Shown piece after piece: positions 38,891-49,049 of a DNA stretch of 64,000 bases. The position numbers were made by a program, and so were the translations under genes. The stretch lies in assembly GCA_945957555.1 (NCBI GenBank), contig CAMFLX010000003.1:56446-120445 (forward strand), written 5' to 3'. The notes beneath the pieces are model-generated. The model did not search any database. It saw only the letters and a list, made by a program, of their open reading frames with translations, and was not told the DNA's origin. Positions within the stretch are counted from its first letter, which is position 1. Each line of letters opens with the position of its first letter. This DNA is from an uncultured Cytophagales bacterium (GTDB lineage Bacteria; Bacteroidota; Bacteroidia; Cytophagales; UBA9547).

Positions 38891-40225
38891 ATGAATCAAA
38901 TTAACTACAGTTACGAAATCCTCATCATTGACGGGTTGGGTAAGTCAGAAATTACAACTGTAAAGTCATTGTCGAAGGCCTTGGGTTATTCGGAGAAACT
39001 TTGGGAAGATGCAGAGATCAAAGATGGTGCAAACGAGGCATTCATAGAAGACAAGATTCAAGGATTAAGTCTTCAAGTAAACAAAGTTGGTGATGGGTCT
39101 GATGTAAGTAAAAATGCACATGAAGCTGCTTTTTTATTGAGTGTCAAAAGCCCCAATTTTGAGAAAATTGAACCTTTTAGATTTAAACTCTTGCAACACA
39201 TTATTCACAAGCTTGGTTTTGTGAGTGCTAGAGTGGTTTCAGATACTGTTTCAGAAAAAATAGCAAATAGCATATATCCACATATTAAGGATGTTGAAAA
39301 TGCATTTAGAAAGAACTTAGTGAAGACCTTTACACAGAAAGAAGGCTTTTCTTGGCTCGATGTCGTAGCTCCCAAATCTGTTCTTGAAGGGATACAACAA
39401 AGGAAGGCCGTAACGAATGTTTTTGATGGATTGATCGATACCAGTGCATCATTCACTAATTTTTCAGATCTTACAGAAATGCTTTCGAAGGTGTCATATG
39501 CAGATATTAGCTTTAAGACTAATTGGGCGGCACTCTCAGAACTAAGAAATAAAGTGCTGAGCTATGCACCATTGGTAAAAGAAGATTATAATCTTGCTCA
39601 CAAGGTATCCAAAGAACTATTGAGCATAATTGCACAAAACGATGGTGCTCTGCGCTACGTTAAAAGTGCTCCTGTCGAGCCACTAAAGGCTAGTGTATCG
39701 ATTTCATCAAAAGCAGTTACGCCAGAGTCTGTATCGGTACCAGTTCCAGAGCCTATCATTGAAGTTAAAAAAGAGACACCTCCACCCGTTGAGAAAAAAC
39801 CTGTCGTAAATTTAGTGTTTACAGAGGAACCAGAAGTTAAGAAGGAACCTGTATTGGCAAGTGTGCCATCGGAAGTAGGTGCAAGTAATAGTAATGGGGA
39901 ACAAAAAGTTACAGAGCAGGTAAGTTCTAAAATCTCGAGTGCTGTCTTAGAAGAAGACAAACCTTACGTGAGCAAAGCTACTACTGGAGCATTTGACATT
40001 ATCTCAGAGCAGGTATTTCTTTCCGAACTCAAAGAATTTGAACGTTCGCAGAATGGTCAATTGGTAAATCTTAAATTGTTTGTGACCCACGTATTGGGTG
40101 ATAAAGGATACTCGTCTGGTCCAGCATACTCACTTTCAAAATCATTGAGTGAAAGTGGTAAAGTTACTGTATATGACACCAAAGACAATGTGGGGCTGAT
40201 TGTAAAAGCCATACGTTCTAACTAG
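38891..40225 (+). CDS. Swt1-like HEPN-domain protein with degenerate active site, disordered linker and C-terminal winged-helix-like domain
   Basis: SIYPHIKDVENAFRKNLVKTFTQKEGFSWLD…FTNFSDLTEMLSK…NWAALSELRNKVLSYAPLVKEDYNLA matches the Swt1-HEPN pattern; RNKVLS in place of RNxxxH. Confidence 0.55.
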   Translation: MNQINYSYEILIIDGLGKSEITTVKSLSKALGYSEKLWEDAEIKDGANEAFIEDKIQGLSLQVNKVGDGSDVSKNAHEAAFLLSVKSPNFEKIEPFRFKLLQHIIHKLGFVSARVVSDTVSEKIANSIYPHIKDVENAFRKNLVKTFTQKEGFSWLDVVAPKSVLEGIQQRKAVTNVFDGLIDTSASFTNFSDLTEMLSKVSYADISFKTNWAALSELRNKVLSYAPLVKEDYNLAHKVSKELLSIIAQNDGALRYVKSAPVEPLKASVSISSKAVTPESVSVPVPEPIIEVKKETPPPVEKKPVVNLVFTEEPEVKKEPVLASVPSEVGASNSNGEQKVTEQVSSKISSAVLEEDKPYVSKATTGAFDIISEQVFLSELKEFERSQNGQLVNLKLFVTHVLGDKGYSSGPAYSLSKSLSESGKVTVYDTKDNVGLIVKAIRSN

Positions 40226-40266
40226 GAATCACGTAAATTTATATAGTGTAGTGGTATGTAGCATAT

Positions 40267-40299
40267 ACCTCCAAGGTTTAGACTTTGGAGGTTTTTTTG
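40267..40299 (+). terminator. Rho-independent terminator
   Basis: ACCTCCAA-N10-TTGGAGGTTTTTTT. Confidence 0.85.
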
Positions 40300-40303
40300 T
40301 GTC

Positions 40304-42463
40304 TTACTTTTCCAAACTAATGTTAAAATCAGCGCCCATTACAAGTTTTCCTTCAACTTCACTGTCTGCACCAGGAACCTGTAACCCTTTGATTTTGGTA
40401 GTTTTCCCCTTACTGAGTAAATCATAAATTTGCTTATCACTGAGTTTTTTTCCTAAGATCTCAAAAGGAATCTTAAAACCACAAATCTTGAAGTTGCCGC
40501 AACCGTAAGCTGCACTCCCTTTTCTGAGCAGGTGTTCTTTACATTTAGGACAAAAGAGTGCTTGGATATTGATTTCTTCTTTTACCTTAGCCTCTTTGGG
40601 TTTAACTTCTTTTGGGGCTTTCTCAGGTTTTTCCTCTGGTGCAGGTTCAGGAGCGATAGTTATGGTGCGATATTGATAGGCATTGCTTTTTACTTCATGG
40701 GTTAGCTCTACCACCATTTGGATCAATTCCTGTTTAAACGTCTCCATCTGATATTCACCCTTTTCTATTAGTCTTAGCTTCTTTTCCCAAGCACCAGTAA
40801 GTTCTGAACTCTTAAGAAGTTCGTTTTGTATCGTATCTATCAGATCTATACCCGTTTGCGTAGCAAAAAGGTTCTTCTTCTTTTTCTCAATGTATCTCCG
40901 CTTGATGAGCGTCTCTATAATATTTGCACGGGTAGAAGGTCTACCGATACCATTGTCTTTGAGTAGTTCTCGCATTTCCTCATCTTCCACTTGTTTGCCG
41001 GCTGTTTCCATGGCTCTGAGTAAAGTTGCTTCCGTAAAAGCTTTTGGAGGACTGGTCTTGCCCTGATGAATTCTAGGCTTATGAGGTCCTTTCTCGCCTA
41101 CTTCGAAAATCGGCATGATTTTCTCCTCATCCTCTTCTTTTTCGTCGTCCTCTTTGTCTTTTTTAACCTTAACATCGCTGGCATATACCAGTTTCCAACC
41201 TGGATCTAAGATCTGTTTTCCGGTAGCTTTAAACTCGATTTGTCCGACTGTACCTAATACGGTGGTATTAGAAATTTTACATTCTGGATAAAAGACTGCA
41301 ATGAACCTGCGTGCAATAAGATCATACACTCGCTTTTCTTCTGGAACTAAGCCAACAGGCAATACTTCTGTGGGTATGATAGCATGGTGATCCGTAACTT
41401 TCTTGTCATCAAATACTGCTTTAGATTTAGGGATCGGTTTTTCAAGTATTGGTGCCGTAAGATTTTGATAGTACTGCATACTTTGAAGAATACCTCCCAC
41501 TTTTGGGTGTAAGTCTTCCGACAGATAAGTGGTGTCTACCCTTGGGTAAGTGACAAATTTTTTTTCGTAAAGATTCTGGACATACTTTAAAGTATCCTCC
41601 GCTGAGTAGCCAAATTTTTTATTGGCTTCCACTTGGAGTCCCGTGAGGTCAAAAAGCCTTGGATTGCCCTCTTTACCGTCCTTTTTTTCAAAACTCGTAA
41701 CTGTGAATTCTGGATGCTGTTCCAAATATGCTAAGCCCTTGGTGGCTCGATCCACATTTTGAATGCGCTCAATGGTAGCAGTAAACTCTGTCTCACGATA
41801 CATTGTTTTCAGTTCCCAATAGTCCGCAGAAGTAAAGGCATTTATTTCCTTTTGTCTTTGGACGATCATGGCCAATGTGGGTGTTTGCACCCTTCCAATG
41901 GACAAGACCACCTTGCCCTGTCCAAATTTTTTGGTGAAAAGGCGCGTAGCATTCATACCTAAGAGCCAATCACCAATGGCTCTGGCGCTCCCTGCGGCAT
42001 ATAAATTGTTGTATTGAGCACTTTCTTTAAGATTTTTGAATCCTTCACGAATGGCTTGTTCGGTAAGCGACGAAATCCAAAGACGTTTTACAGGAACCGA
42101 ACATTTGGCTTTAAGTAGCACCCAACGTTGAATGAGTTCACCCTCTTGCCCCGCATCACCACAGTTGATCACTTCTTCACAATTGCTTACTAAGTGTTCT
42201 ATGATTTTAAACTGTTTTTCTACGCCTCCATTGTCAATCAGCTTGATACCAAAACTTTGTGGAATCATGGGAAGATCCGCAAGTCGCCACATCTTCCATT
42301 CTGGTACATAGTCGTGGGGCTCTTTAAGTGTACAGAAATGTCCGAAAGTCCAGGTGACTTGGTAACCATTACCTTCATAGTACCCATCTTTACGTTGTTT
42401 TGCACCGATCACCTCAGCAATATCCTTAGCAACGCTGGGTTTCTCAGCTATGCAAACTTTCAT
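40304..42463 (-). CDS. topB: DNA topoisomerase III
   Basis: MKVCIAEKPSVAKDIAEVIGA (Toprim), CGDAGQEGELIQRW, SIGRVQTPTLAMIVQRQ, YPRVDTTYLSE, C-terminal Zn ribbon. Confidence 0.95.
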   Translation of the reverse strand: MKVCIAEKPSVAKDIAEVIGAKQRKDGYYEGNGYQVTWTFGHFCTLKEPHDYVPEWKMWRLADLPMIPQSFGIKLIDNGGVEKQFKIIEHLVSNCEEVINCGDAGQEGELIQRWVLLKAKCSVPVKRLWISSLTEQAIREGFKNLKESAQYNNLYAAGSARAIGDWLLGMNATRLFTKKFGQGKVVLSIGRVQTPTLAMIVQRQKEINAFTSADYWELKTMYRETEFTATIERIQNVDRATKGLAYLEQHPEFTVTSFEKKDGKEGNPRLFDLTGLQVEANKKFGYSAEDTLKYVQNLYEKKFVTYPRVDTTYLSEDLHPKVGGILQSMQYYQNLTAPILEKPIPKSKAVFDDKKVTDHHAIIPTEVLPVGLVPEEKRVYDLIARRFIAVFYPECKISNTTVLGTVGQIEFKATGKQILDPGWKLVYASDVKVKKDKEDDEKEEDEEKIMPIFEVGEKGPHKPRIHQGKTSPPKAFTEATLLRAMETAGKQVEDEEMRELLKDNGIGRPSTRANIIETLIKRRYIEKKKKNLFATQTGIDLIDTIQNELLKSSELTGAWEKKLRLIEKGEYQMETFKQELIQMVVELTHEVKSNAYQYRTITIAPEPAPEEKPEKAPKEVKPKEAKVKEEINIQALFCPKCKEHLLRKGSAAYGCGNFKICGFKIPFEILGKKLSDKQIYDLLSKGKTTKIKGLQVPGADSEVEGKLVMGADFNISLEK

Positions 42464-42820
42464 CTTGGTCTGTGTGCCTTCCTCTGTCATATCCAATCGA
42501 CATGCAATTTCGTATTTTTTCAGGGAATTGTGAAGATGACTTTTGTAAATGATAGTTTCATGTTTGATTCAGATCTAGCCATAGCCTCCAAATCCAATGT
42601 AGGGGGCCAATAATCAATTTTTATCTCTTAAATTTTTTGAAGATTGGTCATTATTTAGGTTAGTTTTTATTAACCTTCATTTTCATTAAATTTTTTGGTC
42701 AAAACTTATTTTAGATTTTGATCGTAATGGCCTTTTAATTTAAATAAATGGATTATAACAACTGTACACTAATTTTTCAAAAGAATGTGTACATTGTGAC
42801 GGATATAACTGAAATATGGC

Positions 42821-43711
42821 ATGATGACGCTCAACATATTACACAAAAGAGAGATCGAGCAAGTACCTTCTGCCTCTGGTATAGAGGTTTATAATGATTT
42901 TTTTTACGTGGTTGGGGACAATTCACCTTGGCTGTTCAAACTCGATAGTAACTACACTATTGTAGAGAAGTTTCAAATAGCGAGTTCTGATGCTTTGATA
43001 AACGGCCAAATTGCAAAAAAAGACAAACCTGATTTTGAAGCCATGACACTAGTGGTCAATGGTAATGAAGATGAGTTGCTTATATTTGGGTCGGGTTCTA
43101 AATCGCCTTTGCGTGATGGATTGGTACGAATTCTGATTGGTAAAAATCACGAAGTTCTTCATTTCTCGCTTTCAGAACTTTATGAGGTTATTAGAAAAAA
43201 AGGTGGTCTTGGCAAGAAGGATCTTAATATTGAAGCAGCTACTGCCGATGCTAAAAATTTATATTTATTCAATAGAGGCAAGAATAGGATTATCATTCTT
43301 AAACTTAAAAAATTTCTGAAGTATTTAAATGGAAAGTGCATTTGCCCTGAGCCTAAAATACTGAAAATCAAATTACCGAAAATAGGTAAAATCAAGTCCG
43401 GGTTTTCTGGTGCTACCACAAGCCCTGATGGAAAATCGCTTATTTTTACGGCATCAGTCGAAAACACATCAGATTGGGTAGATGATGGAGAGATCCTAGG
43501 CAGTTTTGTTGGTGTTATACCTTTGAGAAAGCTTCTTGATCAAATGGTAGCAAAATGTATTCCCATAGTTGCTGTGGACAAAGTGTTGAAAATCAAAGTA
43601 GAATCTGTTTCAGTAAGTCATGTAGATGCATTAAATGGTATCCACCTACTCTTAGTCACTGATAGCGATGGCAAAGAGTCGGAGCTGTTGGAGGCTGTAT
43701 TGCATATTTAA
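42821..43711 (+). CDS. beta-propeller-like hypothetical protein (DUF6929-like)
   Basis: Repeated strands; IEQVPSASGIEVYNDFFYVVGDNSPWLFKLD, FEAMTLV, NIEAATADAKNLYLFNRG. Confidence 0.5.
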   Translation: MMTLNILHKREIEQVPSASGIEVYNDFFYVVGDNSPWLFKLDSNYTIVEKFQIASSDALINGQIAKKDKPDFEAMTLVVNGNEDELLIFGSGSKSPLRDGLVRILIGKNHEVLHFSLSELYEVIRKKGGLGKKDLNIEAATADAKNLYLFNRGKNRIIILKLKKFLKYLNGKCICPEPKILKIKLPKIGKIKSGFSGATTSPDGKSLIFTASVENTSDWVDDGEILGSFVGVIPLRKLLDQMVAKCIPIVAVDKVLKIKVESVSVSHVDALNGIHLLLVTDSDGKESELLEAVLHI

Positions 43712-43792
43712 AACAGGACTCTTTTCGAATAAACATCTATCTGTCACTAAAATGATCTACTTTTGTGGTCGATTGATCAATAAACACGGTAT

Positions 43793-44605
43793 ATGAAGTA
43801 TAAGATGTTGGTGTTGGATATGGACGACACCTTGCTCACAGATGAGCACAAAATTTCTCAGAGAAATAAAGACCTTTTATTCAAAGCCCAAGACTTGGGC
43901 GTATATGTGGTTCTTGCTTCAGGAAGGCCCACACCGGCTATGACCTATTTTGCTGAAGAGCTTGAATTGCCAAAATATGGTTCTTACATGCTTTCTTACA
44001 ATGGTGCTGTGATCACCGACTTAAAAAACAATGAAATCGTTTTTGAACAAAGTTTAAGTAAGGAAGATATACATGAACTATACGATTTTAGTGTGGCCAA
44101 TAAGGTGCACATTCTTACGTACATTGATGGGCATATAGTGGCAGAAACCGAATCTGAGTATATCAATATGGAGAAGTATATTACTGGAATGCCTCATCGT
44201 AAGGTGTCTAGTTTTAAAGATGCCGTATATACTTCAGCTATTAAGTGCATTCTATTGGAATATCCTGAATACCTGAAAGAGGTGGAAATGAAGTTAAAGC
44301 AAGCCATGCCTCATAAGAGTGTAACGACCTCTAAGCCCTTTTTTTTGGAAGTCACACAGAAGGGCATAGATAAGGCTGCTAGTTTGGCGAGGTTGGCAGA
44401 ACGTCTTGGTATAAATGCAGCCGAAATTATTGCAGTTGGCAATGCCAATAATGACTTAAGCATGATAGAATATGCAGGGTTGGGAGTATGGGTAGATAAT
44501 GTAACTCCAGAACTCAGAAACAAAGCAAATGTAGTAGTAGCATCCAATAACAATGATGGCGTTGCTGAGGTCGTTGAAAGATTTATATTGCCATTTCACG
44601 TATAG
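43793..44605 (+). CDS. Cof-type HAD-IIB hydrolase
   Basis: LVLDMDDTLLTDEHKIS, GVYVVLASGRP, VGNANNDLSMIEYAG. Confidence 0.93.
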   Translation: MKYKMLVLDMDDTLLTDEHKISQRNKDLLFKAQDLGVYVVLASGRPTPAMTYFAEELELPKYGSYMLSYNGAVITDLKNNEIVFEQSLSKEDIHELYDFSVANKVHILTYIDGHIVAETESEYINMEKYITGMPHRKVSSFKDAVYTSAIKCILLEYPEYLKEVEMKLKQAMPHKSVTTSKPFFLEVTQKGIDKAASLARLAERLGINAAEIIAVGNANNDLSMIEYAGLGVWVDNVTPELRNKANVVVASNNNDGVAEVVERFILPFHV

Positions 44606-44807
44606 CAGTACAGAATAATACTTATATATTTGCGAATAGATTTTGAAACGCACTTGTTGTCATTTAATTGCGTATCTTTATATAAATTATCGAAATTGCA
44701 AATGTCCCAATTCTAAAAAATTAAATAAACATTTTTTTTTAGAATCATGTTACAATTTAGTAATTTTCGGAATTGATAATTAAACCAATCTCTCAAACAA
44801 AAATTTA

Positions 44808-45833
44808 ATGGGTCTTTTTGATTTTTTTACAAGTGATATTGCTATTGACTTAGGCACAGCCAATACTTTGATTATTCATAACGATGAGGTTGCCGTAGAT
44901 GAACCATCCATCATAGCCATGGACAAGCTCACGGGCAAGGTGCTTGCTATAGGGACTCAGGCTATGCAAATGCACGAAAAGACTCATGAAAACATAAAGA
45001 CCATTAGACCCTTGAAAGACGGTGTGATTGCAGACTTTGCTGCCGCTGAACATATGATTAGGGGCATGATTAAATTTATCGACAAGAAAAATGCTTGGAT
45101 TCCCAAAAGCTACCGTATGGTGATTTGTATTCCTTCAGGTATTACTGAAGTTGAAAAAAGAGCCGTACGTGACTCTGCAGACCATGCTGGAGCTAAGGAA
45201 ATCTATATGATACACGAGCCCATCGCCGCTGCCCTAGGCATCGGTATTGACATAGAAAGACCAATGGGCTCTATGGTCGTAGATATTGGTGGTGGTACTA
45301 CTGAGATTGCCGTAATCGCTCTTTCAGGAATTGTTTGTGACCAGTCTATACGAGTAGCGGGAGACGTGTTCAATAGGGATATCCTAGATTATATGCGCAG
45401 ACAACACAATCTTCTGATTGGTGAGCGCTCTGCAGAACAAGTAAAGATCCACGTTGGATCTGCCCTTACTGAACTAGAGAATCCTCCACCAGATTATGAG
45501 ATCAGAGGGCGTGACTTGATGACAGGAATTCCTAAAGTTGTAAAATTGTCATATTCGGAAATTGCTTTTGCACTTGATAAATCTGTTTCAAAAATAGAGG
45601 AGGCGGTACTCAAAGCATTGGAGATTTCACCACCAGAACTTTCTGCGGATATTTATACCAATGGTATCCATCTTACAGGTGGTGGAGCCTTGCTAAAGGG
45701 GCTTGACAAAAGATTAGCTGCCAAGACCAAACTGAAGGTGCATGTGGCAGAAGATCCACTAAAAGCTGTAGTACGGGGCACTGGTTTGGCACTCAAAAAT
45801 CTACAGAAATTCAAGACAGTATTAATGAAATAA
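44808..45833 (+). CDS. mreB: rod shape-determining protein MreB
   Basis: IAIDLGTANTLI, IPSGITEVEKRAVRDSADHAGA, VVDIGGGTTEIAVIALSGIV. Confidence 0.98.
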   Translation: MGLFDFFTSDIAIDLGTANTLIIHNDEVAVDEPSIIAMDKLTGKVLAIGTQAMQMHEKTHENIKTIRPLKDGVIADFAAAEHMIRGMIKFIDKKNAWIPKSYRMVICIPSGITEVEKRAVRDSADHAGAKEIYMIHEPIAAALGIGIDIERPMGSMVVDIGGGTTEIAVIALSGIVCDQSIRVAGDVFNRDILDYMRRQHNLLIGERSAEQVKIHVGSALTELENPPPDYEIRGRDLMTGIPKVVKLSYSEIAFALDKSVSKIEEAVLKALEISPPELSADIYTNGIHLTGGGALLKGLDKRLAAKTKLKVHVAEDPLKAVVRGTGLALKNLQKFKTVLMK

Positions 45834-45839
45834 TCTACT

Positions 45840-45864
45840 GCCCCGCTCGATGCGGGGCTTTTTT
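45840..45864 (+). terminator. intrinsic terminator between mreB and mreC
   Basis: GCCCCGC-tcgat-GCGGGGC-TTTTTT. Confidence 0.9.
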
Positions 45865-45872
45865 AAAAATAA

Positions 45873-46709
45873 ATGCACAGGTTCTTCGTATTATTTAACA
45901 AGTACAAGACATTACTTTACTTCTTGGCATTACAAAGCCTTTGCTTTTGGCTTATTATTGTAAACAATAAGTACCAAAATGTTTATGTATTTAATACAAG
46001 CAACCGAACCATAGGTAAGGTTCTTGCCTTTAACAACCAAGTAAATGAATATCTTAATTTGAGGCAAGTTAAAGAGACTTTAGCGGCCGAGAATGCTGAA
46101 TTAAAGAAAATAATTCTTTCAGGTAAAATTCCAGTAGACAGCACACTCAAGAAGGGTACAGACTCTTCTTACTTGAATCGCTACTCAGTAGTAGTTGCTA
46201 AAGTTATCAATAACTCAACGACAGAAAGCAAGAACTTTTTAACCATCAATAAAGGAACTTTGGATTCTATATATGTAGATATGGGTGTGATCGGTTCTAA
46301 TGGCATAGTAGGGAAAATCAAGTCTTGTTCCAAGCATTTCGCTACGGTGTACTCTGTACTTCACACGAATAACTCAGTTTCAGCGAAGCTGAAAAAGACA
46401 AATACTGAAGGATCTGTTATATGGGATGGTGGGGATCCCACCATTGTATTACTTAAGAACATTCCAAGACACGTAAAGGTAGCAGTTAGTGATACAGTAG
46501 TTACTTCGTCTTATAGTGATGTATTTCCAGAGGGAGTAATGATTGGTAAAATAGTCGAGATCAAGCAAAAGGGTGAAGAGGCTTTTTTTAGGATTAAGGT
46601 TAAGCTGAATACTGATTTCAGAAGTCTTGGATATGTATATGTGGTGAATAACAAATTGAGGCCAGAGAAGGACAGCTTAGAAAGCCTTCTAAAAAAGGAA
46701 AAAGAATAG
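45873..46709 (+). CDS. mreC: rod shape-determining protein MreC
   Basis: Single TM, LTINKGTLDSIYVDMGVIGSNGIVGKI, position in mre operon. Confidence 0.95.
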   Translation: MHRFFVLFNKYKTLLYFLALQSLCFWLIIVNNKYQNVYVFNTSNRTIGKVLAFNNQVNEYLNLRQVKETLAAENAELKKIILSGKIPVDSTLKKGTDSSYLNRYSVVVAKVINNSTTESKNFLTINKGTLDSIYVDMGVIGSNGIVGKIKSCSKHFATVYSVLHTNNSVSAKLKKTNTEGSVIWDGGDPTIVLLKNIPRHVKVAVSDTVVTSSYSDVFPEGVMIGKIVEIKQKGEEAFFRIKVKLNTDFRSLGYVYVVNNKLRPEKDSLESLLKKEKE

Positions 46710-46714
46710 ATCAA

Positions 46715-47230
46715 ATGAACCCTTCATTAATCATAAAACATCTCTTGTCGTTCATTTTTGTGGTAGTCCTACAGATTACTATCTTTTTGCATACTTCCAT
46801 TTTTTCGGTTGCGTATTGCTATATCTATGTAGCATTCGTTGTATTCTTGCCTTTGTCTATCAATAGGTCCTGGTTGATGACCATCGCTTTTTTAAGTGGT
46901 ATCGTTATTGATATGTTTTATAATACCCTTGGCATTAATGCATTTGCATGTGTGACATTGGCATTTTTCAGGAATAAGATATTTTATCTTTTTTTGGGCT
47001 CCTCCGATTTTGACGAGAATAGTCCTATTTCATTGGCCAACTTAGGCATTGGCATTTTTATTCCTTACGTTACTATCCTTTTATTTATGCATCATTTTTT
47101 AATATTCCTCCTGGTTAATTGGGATAATGGAAAATATTTTTATGTCTTTTATACTAGTATCTTGAGCACATTGCTGACGCTGTTTGTGATTATCACTGGT
47201 GAGTATCTATTTTTTAGAGAAAAGAGATAA
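46715..47230 (+). CDS. mreD: rod shape-determining protein MreD
   Basis: Polytopic 171 aa membrane protein between mreC and mrdA. Confidence 0.92.
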   Translation: MNPSLIIKHLLSFIFVVVLQITIFLHTSIFSVAYCYIYVAFVVFLPLSINRSWLMTIAFLSGIVIDMFYNTLGINAFACVTLAFFRNKIFYLFLGSSDFDENSPISLANLGIGIFIPYVTILLFMHHFLIFLLVNWDNGKYFYVFYTSILSTLLTLFVIITGEYLFFREKR

Positions 47231-49047
47231 TGAGGGAAAACAAGATTTTTATACTGCAAATTGCTATCGTCTGTATTAGTGTTATTTTCATTATAAGGCT
47301 TTTCGTAATTCAAATCATCGACACCTCCTATAAAGAGGAGGCGATGAACAATGCTGTTCGAAGAGAAATCGTGTATCCTTACAGAGGCATTATATTTGAC
47401 CGTAACGATAAGAAAATGTTGGTGGCTAATACTTCTGTATATGATGTGATGTTTACCCCCAAGAAGCTTAAAATAGAGGACACCTTACATTTTTTAAAAT
47501 CCTTCGGCCTTAGCAAGGAAGAGTTTCGCCAAATTTGGGTAAACGCTTGTGACAAGAAAAAAGGGAATTCCTATTATAAAGCTTCTGTGTTTTTACCCAC
47601 ACTTAGCACACAAGATTATGCTCGCATACAAGAGAAGCTAGTTAATTACCCTTCTATGTATGTAAACGTAAGATCAGTACGTAATTATCCCGATGCTTGT
47701 ATGGCCAATGCTCTGGGTTATATTGCAGAGATTAGCGAAGGACAATTGGCTAAATACGGCAAAGAGAATTATCAGCCTGGGGATTTTATAGGTTTTTCTG
47801 GTTTGGAAAAAGAATATGAGAAAGAACTAAGAGGCAAGAGAGGAGTGAAATACGTTATGGTCAATGTACATGGCGTAGAAAAAGGTTCTTTTTTGAGTGG
47901 GCGTTACGATACTGCATCCATAGCAGGGGTTGATATCACCTCCACTATAGATCTAGATCTGCAGGTTTATGCTGAAAAACTCATGCAAAACCAAACGGGT
48001 AGTGTGGTAGCCATTGAGCCCAGTACTGGGGAAATTCTCTGTTTTGTGTCTGCTCCAACTTATGACCCTAATATGCTTGCAGGTAAAGAGTTCTCTAAAA
48101 ACTTTAAGAAACTAGACAGAGATAGCTCTAAGCCGTTGTATTGTAGACCCCTTATGGGTTTGTATCCTCCCGGAAGTACCTTTAAGCCGATTAATTATAC
48201 AGTCGCTAAGATGCTGGGCGTCTTGGATACGAATCAAGTGTTTCCTTGTGCGAGGAATTTGGTCAACTGCCATGGACATCACAGTTCTGCTAATTTTCAT
48301 ACAGGTGTGCAATATTCTTGTAATCCTTACGCGTACTTTGTGTTCAAAAAACTACTTTACAGAGGAAAATCATCCAACGCATTTGTAGACACAAGGCTTT
48401 CGTTTGAAGAATGGCGCGAGAACGTTATGAAATTTGGTCTTTCCCAAAGGCTAGGGATAGACTTGCCTTCGGAAAAGGCTGGCTACTTACCCACAACAAA
48501 ATATTATAACAAGTATTTTGGCGAAAATAGATGGGCTTTTGAAACCATTTATTCTTTAGGTTTAGGCCAGGGAGAGATCTTGGAAACACCGTTGCAGCTT
48601 GCTAATATCGGGGCCATATTTGCCAACAGAGGTTATTATTATACCCCACATTTGGTCAAAAAGATAGGGGATAAAGTTACCAATAGAAAAGAATATTTAG
48701 AAAAGAGGATCGTATATCAAGACTCGGTTTTCTTCAGAAGCATGGTCAATGCCATGGCTGACGTGGTCCGTGCGGGAACTGCCACAATGGCAAGATCGCA
48801 AGTCATTGAAATATGTGGTAAAACGGGTACCGCTGAGAACCCACATGGAAAAGACCACTCTCTGTTTTTTGCCTTTGCACCAAAGGACAATCCTAAAATT
48901 GCGATTGGGGTGGTGATGGAAAATGCAGGATGGGGTGCTACCGCTGCCGCTCCTTTGGGCAGTTTGGTCATAGAAAAATATTTGAGGGGTGAAATCAAAA
49001 GAACATACCTTGAGGATTATGTGCTGAAAGGTGAATTCATAGAATAA
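47230..49047 (+). CDS. mrdA: penicillin-binding protein 2
   Basis: YPPGSTFKPINY (SxxK), YSCN, KTGTAENP. Confidence 0.97.
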   Translation: MRENKIFILQIAIVCISVIFIIRLFVIQIIDTSYKEEAMNNAVRREIVYPYRGIIFDRNDKKMLVANTSVYDVMFTPKKLKIEDTLHFLKSFGLSKEEFRQIWVNACDKKKGNSYYKASVFLPTLSTQDYARIQEKLVNYPSMYVNVRSVRNYPDACMANALGYIAEISEGQLAKYGKENYQPGDFIGFSGLEKEYEKELRGKRGVKYVMVNVHGVEKGSFLSGRYDTASIAGVDITSTIDLDLQVYAEKLMQNQTGSVVAIEPSTGEILCFVSAPTYDPNMLAGKEFSKNFKKLDRDSSKPLYCRPLMGLYPPGSTFKPINYTVAKMLGVLDTNQVFPCARNLVNCHGHHSSANFHTGVQYSCNPYAYFVFKKLLYRGKSSNAFVDTRLSFEEWRENVMKFGLSQRLGIDLPSEKAGYLPTTKYYNKYFGENRWAFETIYSLGLGQGEILETPLQLANIGAIFANRGYYYTPHLVKKIGDKVTNRKEYLEKRIVYQDSVFFRSMVNAMADVVRAGTATMARSQVIEICGKTGTAENPHGKDHSLFFAFAPKDNPKIAIGVVMENAGWGATAAAPLGSLVIEKYLRGEIKRTYLEDYVLKGEFIE

Positions 49048-49049
49048 TC

